A DNA stretch of 6,740 bases. It comes from DATGCT01 sp964639325. GTDB taxonomy: Bacteria; Patescibacteriota; Minisyncoccia; UBA6257; GWB1-50-10. A model generated the notes under the pieces. That model saw nothing but the letters and a program-made list of their open reading frames with translations. It had not been told where the DNA came from and made no database searches. Positions 1 to 5,876 of the stretch are shown piece by piece. Where the stretch lies: NCBI GenBank assembly GCA_964639325.1, contig CAZXDO010000043.1, positions 1 through 6,740 of the forward strand, written 5' to 3'. Both the position numbers and the translations under genes were made by a program. How positions within the stretch are numbered: the first letter of the stretch is position 1; each line of letters starts with the position of its first letter.

Positions 1-867
1 AAGCAATGGGGTTCCACTCCTTTTAGGGCAAAATACGGAAAGGAAAATAAATCTCTTGCGGAGCGTAGCCAAAATTGGGCCTCTCAAGGAGGTTGGAAAG
101 GAATGCTTGGAAAAACTTTTTCTCGACCGTTGTCTAATATTTCGGCTGTGGGAGAAAAAGCCGTAGGTGAATATGAAAAAAATGCAGAAAAATTAACTCC
201 ACTTCAAATAAAGTCCCGATTAGCTACAACCATAAACCTCGCCCAAAAAATCGCTTATTTGAAAAACTTGGCTAAAACAGGAAAACTCACAGGAGATGAA
301 GCGGCTAAATACGTAAATCCAAAAACAAAAAAACAATTTGCTAATTTTGGACAGAACTTTAACGACATTGAAAAGGCAGCGGGGATGAGCGCGGAGATGA
401 ATGAAGCCCTTAAAAAGAATGATATGAGTGCATTGGAGCAGGGCAGTACGAAATATATAAAACCTCTTAAAGGTAAGGATGTAGAAAGCATGCCTTGGGA
501 CAGTGCCCTTAGGTCTTCGGCGCGCGGTGAAGGAGGGTTAGGGTTTGACAATGAAAAACTAAACTCATTGCTTGACCACCAACTTAGAGCTGTGATTAAA
601 ACAAATCCAACTCTCACATATAAAATCATACCTACTTTAGGTTCTGAGGCTTTAGGGTCCTTTGAAGAAAAATACAGGAAAACTATTGATTCGGAATTAG
701 CAAAAGCAACCGCAGGATCGGATTTACATAAAAAACTTCAAAACACTAAGAAGGGTTTTGAAAAATCAATAGCCAGACATATTTTGGGAGGAGATGTTAA
801 GTTTGAAGAAAAAAAGTCGAAAGAAAAAAAGTCGGGGGAGAAATTTGAAGCAGGTGCTGGAATTTAA
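1..867 (+). CDS. C-terminal part of a large protein, possibly VirB6/TrbL-like cytosolic tail (5' end outside window)
   Basis: The frame is open from the first base, so 288 residues are visible and the true start lies upstream. The ATG at 103 is internal (visible residue 35), and the 34 codons before it read as ordinary protein. The visible part has no membrane segment. It is mostly polar, helix-prone and rich in Lys, Glu and Ala, with a SMPWDSA segment near visible residues 163-169 and a Lys/Glu/Ser-rich end that contains a short repeat. It ends 9 bases (or 54, depending on the start) before the next gene. In CPR type IV secretion loci a multi-pass VirB6/TrbL-like protein with a long soluble C-terminal tail often occupies this place. 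Assigning this fragment to that family is inference from position and composition, since no diagnostic motif is visible. It could be an unrelated cytosolic protein. That it is coding is well supported; its function is not. Confidence 0.8.
   Translation, partial: KQWGSTPFRAKYGKENKSLAERSQNWASQGGWKGMLGKTFSRPLSNISAVGEKAVGEYEKNAEKLTPLQIKSRLATTINLAQKIAYLKNLAKTGKLTGDEAAKYVNPKTKKQFANFGQNFNDIEKAAGMSAEMNEALKKNDMSALEQGSTKYIKPLKGKDVESMPWDSALRSSARGEGGLGFDNEKLNSLLDHQLRAVIKTNPTLTYKIIPTLGSEALGSFEEKYRKTIDSELAKATAGSDLHKKLQNTKKGFEKSIARHILGGDVKFEEKKSKEKKSGEKFEAGAGI
805..834 (+). repeat. two tandem 15-base units in the 3' end of the first gene
   Basis: Positions 805-819 and 820-834 are adjacent 15-base units identical at 14 of 15 positions. 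Each contains seven consecutive A followed by GTCG. They encode Glu/Lys-Glu-Lys-Lys-Ser twice within the charged tail. The period is a multiple of three, so copy-number change would keep the frame, whereas slippage in the A runs would not. Confidence 0.75.
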
Positions 868-907
868 TAATTAAAAATGATTACCTATTCAAAAACAAAA
901 ATTAATC

Positions 908-915
908 AAAGGTGG
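908..915 (+). promoter_or_regulatory. ribosome binding site deciding the start of the second gene
   Basis: AAAGGTGG matches the AAAGGAGG consensus at 7 of 8 positions and sits 6 bases before the ATG at 922. The earlier in-frame ATG at 877 is preceded only by A/T-rich sequence with no Shine-Dalgarno match. This favours 922 as the real start. Confidence 0.6.
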
Positions 916-921
916 GATATT

Positions 922-1881
922 ATGTCTAAAAATCTCCGTGAGGTTTTATATTCCCCGGCTTATGGAGAAACAGTCTTCCAAATTGCTAGAGACTATCACT
1001 TAGACGAAAGAAAATCAGAGATTATGGTAAAGTTAGTTGGTTTTGTGTTGTATGGGTTTATCCATCCTGAAGAGTTGGATGAAAAAATGATGGAAGAGGT
1101 TGATATTGACAAAAAAACAGCCGAGGAGATTTCTGATAAATTAAATAAAAAAATCTTTGACCAATTCAGAAAAGAAATATCTGAAATATACTCGCCCGTT
1201 TCTGAAGATTCTCTTCAAGTAGAAAGTATAAGAAAATCATCACCTTCTTCAAAATCCGAAAAAACTATTCTTAAAGAAAAAGAAACAAAGGTGGATGAGG
1301 GTAATCTTCCAGAACCGTTTTACTCTCCCGAAAAAGATAAAAGTTTTGACAAGGAAAGCTTCACCAAAGACAAACCTTCCTTTAAGAGACCGGTTTTTGA
1401 AAAGAAAACTAAAGACGGCGGGGAAGCTGAACCTTTTGTTATCCATAGAGGATCGGGGAGAGAACCGTCTTTTGAAGATAAAAACCAAGGACCGAAAAAA
1501 AGTTTTAGTTTAGGTGATTTTTTCGGTAAAGAACAAAAAGATAAGGGTTTTTCGGCTAAAATACAAACGCCTTTTAACAAAAATAAAGATGATGAAAAGA
1601 TTGTTAATTATAGTGAATACAGAAGCACCCTAGAACCCGATAAAGAAAAGAATTTTATAAACATTCCTGATCAAAAAGAAAAGGGGTTAAAAGAGGAGGT
1701 TGAGGACAAGAAAGAGGTTGGAACACCTCTTCAACCAGAAGAAGAGATACAAAAAAGTAATCCACCTAAAAACAAAATACCCGCTTCTCTAAATGAGGAA
1801 AAGAGTAAAAAGGAAGAAGATAAAAAAGACGGCTCAGGTCCTTCTGTAAAGGGTAATGTAATTGACTTGAGGAATCTTTAA
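922..1881 (+). CDS. hypothetical protein: helical N-terminal domain plus long charged disordered tail with short motifs
   Basis: The product is 319 residues from the ATG at 922, chosen for its ribosome binding site. The ATG at 877 would give 334 residues with a 15-residue extension that looks unconserved. Residues about 5-90 form a compact helical domain beginning with a Leu-Tyr-Ser-Pro segment. From about 95 to the end the protein is low-complexity, rich in Lys, Glu, Asp, Ser and Pro, and very probably disordered. Less random islands stand out in it: PFVIHRGSG (about 171-179), SFSLGDFF (194-201), IVNYSEYRSTL (227-237) and the C-terminal NVIDLRNL (312-319). No signal peptide or membrane helix is present, so it is presumably cytosolic. 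I recall similar proteins beside PrgI and VirB4 genes in Parcubacteria, but no function is established to my knowledge. An adaptor or substrate-recruiting role at the secretion motor is inference. The gene ends one base before PrgI, so the two are surely cotranscribed. Confidence 0.85.
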   Translation: MSKNLREVLYSPAYGETVFQIARDYHLDERKSEIMVKLVGFVLYGFIHPEELDEKMMEEVDIDKKTAEEISDKLNKKIFDQFRKEISEIYSPVSEDSLQVESIRKSSPSSKSEKTILKEKETKVDEGNLPEPFYSPEKDKSFDKESFTKDKPSFKRPVFEKKTKDGGEAEPFVIHRGSGREPSFEDKNQGPKKSFSLGDFFGKEQKDKGFSAKIQTPFNKNKDDEKIVNYSEYRSTLEPDKEKNFINIPDQKEKGLKEEVEDKKEVGTPLQPEEEIQKSNPPKNKIPASLNEEKSKKEEDKKDGSGPSVKGNVIDLRNL

Positions 1882-1882
1882 T

Positions 1883-2383
1883 ATGGCTCGATTTCAAGTA
1901 CCACAATTTATAGAACAAGAAGCGAAAATTATAGGACCATTAACCCTTCCTCAGTTTATGTATTTAGGCGGGGCGGGGGCATTAAGTATTCTTGCTTTTT
2001 ACACTCTTCCGGGACTTGCCGCTTTCTTGGTTTTAGTAATTGCCGGAGGATTGGGTTTAAGTTTAGCTTTTGTAAAGATAAATGGCTTAAAGCTTCCAAA
2101 AGCTGTTTTAGCCGCACTAAGATATTGGCAAAAACCTAAAAAATATGTTTGGCAGAGAGAAATGGAAATGACCGATTTAGATGTTTCTTCTATTGAAAAA
2201 ATAAAAGCCTTGCGCAGGGATATGAGCTTGCAGGAGAAAATAAAGTCAGCGATAAACAAAGTAATGACGGGTGTTGTTCCCTTTAAGGAAAAAGGACAAA
2301 TTCAACAAAGAGAAGATTATCAAGTGGTTCGTTATGCTACCGGAGAAAAAAGAAAGGTTAAGCGAGTGGATTATAGTGAGTAA
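1883..2383 (+). CDS. PrgI family membrane protein of a type IV secretion-like apparatus
   Basis: The protein has 166 residues. It opens with a short amphipathic stretch (FQVPQFIEQEAKIIGPLT), followed by two closely spaced membrane helices at about 24-42 and 43-64. A basic, aromatic segment, YWQKPKKYVWQRE, follows at 81-93. Residues 94-166 are soluble and charged. An N-terminal FxVPQFI-like start, two helices and a Tyr/Trp-Pro-Lys motif after the second helix are typical of the PrgI family. In Gram-positive conjugation systems this family lies next to VirB4 genes and is thought to be the inner-membrane partner (VirB3-like) of the ATPase. The soluble tail is longer than in minimal PrgI proteins and may contact the TraC/VirB4 pair; that contact is inference. 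GAGGA at 1869-1873, nine bases before the ATG and inside the preceding gene, serves as the ribosome binding site. Confidence 0.85.
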   Translation: MARFQVPQFIEQEAKIIGPLTLPQFMYLGGAGALSILAFYTLPGLAAFLVLVIAGGLGLSLAFVKINGLKLPKAVLAALRYWQKPKKYVWQREMEMTDLDVSSIEKIKALRRDMSLQEKIKSAINKVMTGVVPFKEKGQIQQREDYQVVRYATGEKRKVKRVDYSE

Positions 2384-2472
2384 ATGTTTGGGAATATAAT
2401 TGTTTATAGGTTAAAATAATAAATGAAACAAGGTTACAAAAAATTATTTAGTTTTTAAAAATTTAAATAAAC
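2384..2472 (+). other. only sizeable intergenic gap in the window, AT-rich, possible internal control region
   Basis: The 89 bases between PrgI and the TraC-like gene are strongly A/T-rich. They contain an exact TATAAT (2395-2400) and the hexamer AGGTTA twice as a direct repeat (2408-2413 and 2431-2436, 23 bases apart). They also hold two 11-codon reading frames (2384-2419 and 2423-2458) and a TTTTTAAAAA palindrome (2452-2461). There is no G/C-rich hairpin, so no rho-independent terminator is evident. All other gaps in the window are about 15 bases or less, or are overlaps, apart from 54 bases before the second gene if it starts at 922. This gap is therefore the likeliest place for an internal promoter or a long untranslated leader. 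Confidence 0.5.
2395..2400 (+). promoter_or_regulatory. candidate -10 box of an internal promoter upstream of the TraC/VirB4 genes
   Basis: The hexamer is a perfect TATAAT. At the usual 17-18 base spacing upstream the sequence is only TATAGT or TTATAG, a poor -35, and there is no TG extension. In such AT-rich DNA a chance TATAAT is common, so this is weak. It is listed because it falls in the only real gap of the operon. Confidence 0.25.
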
Positions 2473-3114
2473 ATGCCACAAACAACAGGGGCAACACAAA
2501 AAATTGTAGATATTAAGGAAGTTAAAGACGGGATTATTTATATGAAGAACGGCGGATTAAGAAAGGTAATGATGGTAAACGGAATAAATTTTGAACTCTA
2601 TTCCCAAGAAGAACAGGAAATAACTTTGGGTTCTTTTCAAAGATTTTTAAACAGGCTTGATTTTCCGGTGGAGTTTTTTATTCATTCAAGAAAAATAAAC
2701 ATCAAATCTTATCTAGATAAAATTAGGGAACATAGAGAAAAGGAGGATAATCAATTATTAAAAATTCAAATTGAAGAATATATAAATTTTGTAGATTCTT
2801 TTGTTAAAGATAACCCTATTATTACTAAAAGCTTTTTTGTGGTTGTTCCTTATGATTCAAACACGGTTATGGAAACGGCTCAAAAAGGGGTTAGCGGAAT
2901 TTTTTCATCCTTGTCCGGTGGAGGGGGTGGGGAAAAAGAAGATTCTTTTGAAAAAAAACTTAAGCAGTTAAGTTATCGGGTTGATGAAGTAGTGGCCGGT
3001 TTGGAACAAATTGGTTTAAGAATAACAGAATTAAACGATGATGAATTAGTGGAATTATTTTACAACCTTTACAATCCTCAGCTTATTGAAAAAGAAAGAG
3101 GTAACACATCATAA
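2473..3114 (+). CDS. TraC-like protein, counterpart of the VirB4 N-terminal domain
   Basis: The protein has 213 residues. Residues about 11-75 read as a mixed beta/alpha domain (IVDIKEVKDGIIYMKNGGLR, then MVNGINFELYSQEEQ and FPVEFFIHSRKINI). This matches the opening region of TraC/VirB4-type conjugation ATPases. Residues 76-115 are a charged helical stretch, and FFVVVPYDS (121-129) looks like a further core strand. A glycine run at 149-153 inside a linker precedes a final helical part (about 156-207). There is no Walker motif, signal peptide or membrane helix. Length and content correspond to the N-terminal third of a conventional VirB4. The ATPase part is encoded separately 4 bases downstream in another frame, so this protein probably docks on it and links it to PrgI and the membrane; the docking role is inference. 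No Shine-Dalgarno sequence precedes the ATG; the upstream bases are AT-rich. Confidence 0.82.
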   Translation: MPQTTGATQKIVDIKEVKDGIIYMKNGGLRKVMMVNGINFELYSQEEQEITLGSFQRFLNRLDFPVEFFIHSRKINIKSYLDKIREHREKEDNQLLKIQIEEYINFVDSFVKDNPIITKSFFVVVPYDSNTVMETAQKGVSGIFSSLSGGGGGEKEDSFEKKLKQLSYRVDEVVAGLEQIGLRITELNDDELVELFYNLYNPQLIEKERGNTS

Positions 3115-3118
3115 ATAT

Positions 3119-4867
3119 ATGGCTAATATAAGAATACCAAAACCATTCGAACCATCTGAAGAAACTTTTCCTAATATTGTAGCTCCGGCCGGTCTTGAAA
3201 ATAATACTAATTATTTAAGACTGGGAAACTACTATGTTAAAACCTTCTTCATTTATACTTACCCTAGATATATTTCAAGCGGTTGGTTTTCGCCGATAAT
3301 AAACATGGCGGAAATGATGGATATTTCAATTTTTGTCCATCCGGTTAATACCTCTACAACTCTTAGGAAGCTGCAAAAAAAAGTGGTTGAGGTTCAAGCT
3401 GAAATAGCGGAAAGACAAGAAAAAGGAATGGTGAGAAACCCCCAGCTTGAAACTGCTTATCATGATATTGAAAATTTAAGAGATACTCTCCAACAAGGAA
3501 CTGAAAAAATGTTCCGGGTGGGAGTTTATATCACTATATATGGTTCTAGCTTAGAAGAAATAACTAAATTGGAAAATGGAATTCAATCTACCCTAGAGGC
3601 AAAGTTGATTTATATAAAAACAGCTCTTTTCCGCCAGATGGAAGGTTTAAAATCAACCCTTCCTTTGGGTGAAGATAAGCTTGAGGTAAACACTCTTTTA
3701 AATACCGGACCAACTTCTTCTCTTTTTCCGTTTATTTCTCCAGACCTTACTTCAGAAGAAGGTATTATGTATGGAGTGAATATACACAACAACAGTTTAG
3801 TTATTTTTGACAGATTTAATTTGGAAAATGCTAATTCGGTAGTTTTTGCAAAATCCGGAGCCGGTAAATCTTACGCCACAAAACTTGAAATACTGAGAAC
3901 TTTAATGGTGGGTACTGATGTAATCGTAATTGACCCTGAAAATGAATATCAAAGTTTGGCCGAGGCAGTTGGAGGAAGCTTTTTGAAAATATCCTTAACC
4001 TCGCCCAATAACATTAATCCTTTTGATATTCCTGATGTTCCCGAAGGAGAAGACCCGGCTAATGTTTTCAAATCTCATATTTTAAGCCTTACGGGCCTTG
4101 TCAAACTCATGCTTGGAGAAATATCTCCTGAAGAAGAATCTCTTATTGACCGAGCCTTAATTGAAACATATGGAGCAAGGGATATCACAGCAGAAACTTT
4201 TGGCAAAAATCAGGAAATTGATCCTCCAATTTTAGAAGATTTTCAAACCGTTCTTCAAAACACAGAAGGAGGGGAATCTTTGGCTCAACGGATCGAAAAA
4301 TATGTAAGCGGTTCATATTCGGGCTTTACTAATTCACCTACTGACGTGGACACTACAAACCGCTTTATTGTTTTCTCTATAAGAGACCTTGAAGAAGAGT
4401 TGAGGCCGGTGGCAATGTATATTGTGTTAAATTTCGTTTGGAATTTAGTTAGGGTAAAATTAAAAAGACGCCTTATGATAATTGATGAAGCTTGGTGGAT
4501 GATGCAATATAAAGATAGTGCTTCTTTCTTGTTTGGTTTGGCAAAGAGGGCTAGAAAATATTATTTGGGCCTTACTACCATTACCCAAAACGTGGAAGAT
4601 TTTATGAGTTCAGAATATGGAAGACCGATTATCACAAACTCGGCCCTGCAGTTATTAATGAAACAGTCGCCGGCTAGTGTTGATATGTTGGCTAAAACAT
4701 TTGGTTTAAATAGAGGAGACAGGCAATTTTTATTGGAAGCGGCGGTAGGAGAAGGTCTTTTCTTTGTAGGATTGAAACACGTGGCTATAAAAATTATTCC
4801 CTCATACACCGAAGACCAGATAATTACAACCGATCCGGAACAGATTTTAGAATTAAAAGGTGAATAA
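3119..4867 (+). CDS. virB4: VirB4-like type IV secretion ATPase (HerA/FtsK-type motor)
   Basis: The product is 582 residues from the ATG at 3119. The frame also opens at a TTG at 3086, but that would lie inside the preceding gene. Residues about 10-230 form the VirB4 N-terminal region, including a coiled-coil-like segment (about 83-125). The ATPase domain follows, with Walker A AKSGAGKS at 244-251 (Lys250) and VIDPENEYQ at 280-288. It continues with NPFD at 310-313, Walker B LMIIDEAWW at 462-470 (Asp466, Glu467) and TTITQNVEDF with sensor-like Gln490. All are hallmarks of VirB4, a cytoplasmic hexameric ATPase that powers pilus assembly and substrate transfer at the inner membrane. The first Gly of the P-loop is Ala, which the P-loop consensus allows. 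All catalytic residues are present, so it should be active. The nearest Shine-Dalgarno-like AAAGAGGT (3095-3102) is 16 bases upstream, too far to be ideal, so translation is probably coupled to the TraC-like gene. Confidence 0.95.
   Translation: MANIRIPKPFEPSEETFPNIVAPAGLENNTNYLRLGNYYVKTFFIYTYPRYISSGWFSPIINMAEMMDISIFVHPVNTSTTLRKLQKKVVEVQAEIAERQEKGMVRNPQLETAYHDIENLRDTLQQGTEKMFRVGVYITIYGSSLEEITKLENGIQSTLEAKLIYIKTALFRQMEGLKSTLPLGEDKLEVNTLLNTGPTSSLFPFISPDLTSEEGIMYGVNIHNNSLVIFDRFNLENANSVVFAKSGAGKSYATKLEILRTLMVGTDVIVIDPENEYQSLAEAVGGSFLKISLTSPNNINPFDIPDVPEGEDPANVFKSHILSLTGLVKLMLGEISPEEESLIDRALIETYGARDITAETFGKNQEIDPPILEDFQTVLQNTEGGESLAQRIEKYVSGSYSGFTNSPTDVDTTNRFIVFSIRDLEEELRPVAMYIVLNFVWNLVRVKLKRRLMIIDEAWWMMQYKDSASFLFGLAKRARKYYLGLTTITQNVEDFMSSEYGRPIITNSALQLLMKQSPASVDMLAKTFGLNRGDRQFLLEAAVGEGLFFVGLKHVAIKIIPSYTEDQIITTDPEQILELKGE
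4855..4862 (+). promoter_or_regulatory. ribosome binding site inside the end of the ATPase gene
   Basis: AAAAGGTG lies 4 bases before the ATG at 4867, within the last codons of VirB4. Stop and start share one base (TAATG), the classic arrangement for coupled translation. The motif resembles the site used at 908-915. Confidence 0.6.
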
Positions 4868-5190
4868 TGAGCAAGTTTAACACATCAGAAATTGTATTGG
4901 GAGGATTATTCACCTTGTTAATTGACGCAACAGCTGCTCTTTTTGATTTATTAGCACCCGTTACAGCAGGAATAACTATGACCATAGGAATATTTCTTCA
5001 GTCAGCAATGAGTTTTGCAACATCTTGGTGGTTGATGTCAAAAGGAGGACAACGAGCTTGGAGATTAGAAAGGCAACTTATAAAACAAGTTTCTAATTTC
5101 CTCCCGGTAGTGCCAACAGCCTTTTTAGCGTTTATAATAGAAGTAGTGCTTCATAATAGAAAAATTAATAAACCAGAGGAAAATGAATAA
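4867..5190 (+). CDS. small multi-pass membrane protein of the secretion locus, unknown function
   Basis: The protein has 107 residues. Hydrophobic segments lie at about 9-27, 32-56 and 79-96. They are separated by a short basic loop (SKGGQRAWRLERQLIKQ, 58-74), and the C-terminal end is charged (HNRKINKPEENE). The basic loop suggests that 58-74 faces the cytoplasm. No enzymatic motif or signal peptide is visible. It overlaps the VirB4 stop by one base and the next gene by eight, so it is tightly cotranslated with the apparatus. Small membrane proteins of this kind commonly sit just after VirB4 in CPR loci, and a role as a channel or platform subunit is plausible by position only. I do not recognise a named family. 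Confidence 0.85.
   Translation: MSKFNTSEIVLGGLFTLLIDATAALFDLLAPVTAGITMTIGIFLQSAMSFATSWWLMSKGGQRAWRLERQLIKQVSNFLPVVPTAFLAFIIEVVLHNRKINKPEENE
5175..5180 (+). promoter_or_regulatory. ribosome binding site for the Ig-like protein
   Basis: AGAGGA ends 2 bases before the ATG at 5183, a short but workable spacing. It lies inside the coding end of the small membrane protein, and the ATGAATAA overlap (5183-5190) holds the start of one gene and the stop of the other. Confidence 0.5.
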
Positions 5191-5869
5191 AACAATAAAC
5201 AAAATAATCATTGTAAGTTTGTTGGTCTTGTTCTTGTTGGTTGTCGCTGTTAAAACGTCTACAGCCCAAACATATAACTCTATCATGACTTGGCAGACAG
5301 ACAGTTTTTATCCTGCGGATTATAAAGGAAAAGCACCGGCGGTTTTTGATTCTACTGTTTCTGTTTCTCTAACTATTTTGGAAGATGGTATGGTTGCAGA
5401 TACTTCTAGCTCAGAGATAATTTGGTATTTAGATAATAAGTTTTTCAAAAAAGGAATTGGGTTAACGGAGGTGTCTTTTGTTATAAACAAAACTAAAGGA
5501 GGTGAACATTTTTTAAGAGCAATGGTGAGTATGCCTGAAGAAAGTTTAGAAAAATCGGTTACTATCCCTGTGAAAAGCCGGGAATTAGTAATTAATAACC
5601 CGCACCCTTCTAATTTAATAAAACTTGGAGAAGAGGTGGTTTTAGAAGCCATACCCTACTTTTTCAATGTAACCTCCTTGAATTATCTTTCTTTCTTTTG
5701 GAGTGTAGATAATGTTCTTAGAAGAGAAGAAAGGTCAAGTTCTTTAATTTTAAATACAGGATCATTGGAATCTCTTAAAGGTACAGACGTATTAATCACG
5801 GCTCAAGTAGTTAACAAAAATAAACCAACAGAGTCAGCAGAATCAAACTTAGAATTAAATATAAGATAA
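5183..5869 (+). CDS. secreted or surface protein with two Ig-like beta-sandwich repeats
   Basis: The protein has 228 residues. A basic start, a hydrophobic core at about 8-23 and a TSTA|Q site after residue 28 make a convincing signal peptide. The cleavable part is the only membrane segment, so the mature protein is exported. The rest is beta-rich and falls into two similar halves. Each carries a W-x-x-D-N motif (Trp81-Asn85 and Trp173-Asn177) followed by hydrophobic alternating strands, as in Ig-like or PKD-like folds. Before the first half is FYPADYKGKAP (42-52). Before the second are NPHPSNLIKLGEEVVLEAIPYF, which resembles an Ig-like domain entry, and further strands. There are no cysteines in the mature part. 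Similar unnamed proteins occur next to pilin genes in CPR genomes, by my recollection. A structural or adhesive role on the outside of the secretion or pilus apparatus is inference. It could instead be a periplasm-side assembly factor. Confidence 0.85.
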   Translation: MNKTINKIIIVSLLVLFLLVVAVKTSTAQTYNSIMTWQTDSFYPADYKGKAPAVFDSTVSVSLTILEDGMVADTSSSEIIWYLDNKFFKKGIGLTEVSFVINKTKGGEHFLRAMVSMPEESLEKSVTIPVKSRELVINNPHPSNLIKLGEEVVLEAIPYFFNVTSLNYLSFFWSVDNVLRREERSSSLILNTGSLESLKGTDVLITAQVVNKNKPTESAESNLELNIR

Positions 5870-5876
5870 TTTTAAA

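Noticed and set aside
255..629. 124-residue minus-strand frame opposite the first gene
   Set aside because: It is an antisense shadow of a well-supported coding frame, with low-complexity hydrophobic content and no ribosome binding site or family features.
103..867. ATG at 103 as the start of the first gene
   Set aside because: The frame is open to base 1 with protein-like sequence, so this ATG is internal to a longer gene.
877..921. N-terminal extension of the second gene from the ATG at 877
   Set aside because: No Shine-Dalgarno sequence precedes 877, whereas AAAGGTGG stands 6 bases before the ATG at 922. The 15 extra residues look unlike a domain start. It is kept only as an alternative.
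1249..1580. overlapping alternative frames on both strands within the disordered protein
   Set aside because: They arise from the repetitive lysine and glutamate codons of the true frame and show no independent coding signals.
2384..2458. two 11-codon frames as genuine small genes
   Set aside because: They are too short and lack ribosome binding sites. ATG-to-TAA frames of this size are expected by chance in AT-rich DNA.
2452..2461. TTTTTAAAAA palindrome as a terminator
   Set aside because: The stem is only A/T pairs with no loop and no G/C, so it would not act as a rho-independent terminator.
3086..3118. TTG at 3086 as the VirB4 start
   Set aside because: It would overlap the TraC-like gene by 29 bases and add 11 non-family-like residues. 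The ATG at 3119 is 4 bases after the upstream stop and begins a typical sequence.
5320..5652. 110-residue minus-strand frame opposite the Ig-like gene
   Set aside because: It is an antisense shadow fully inside a clear coding gene with a signal peptide and repeat structure.
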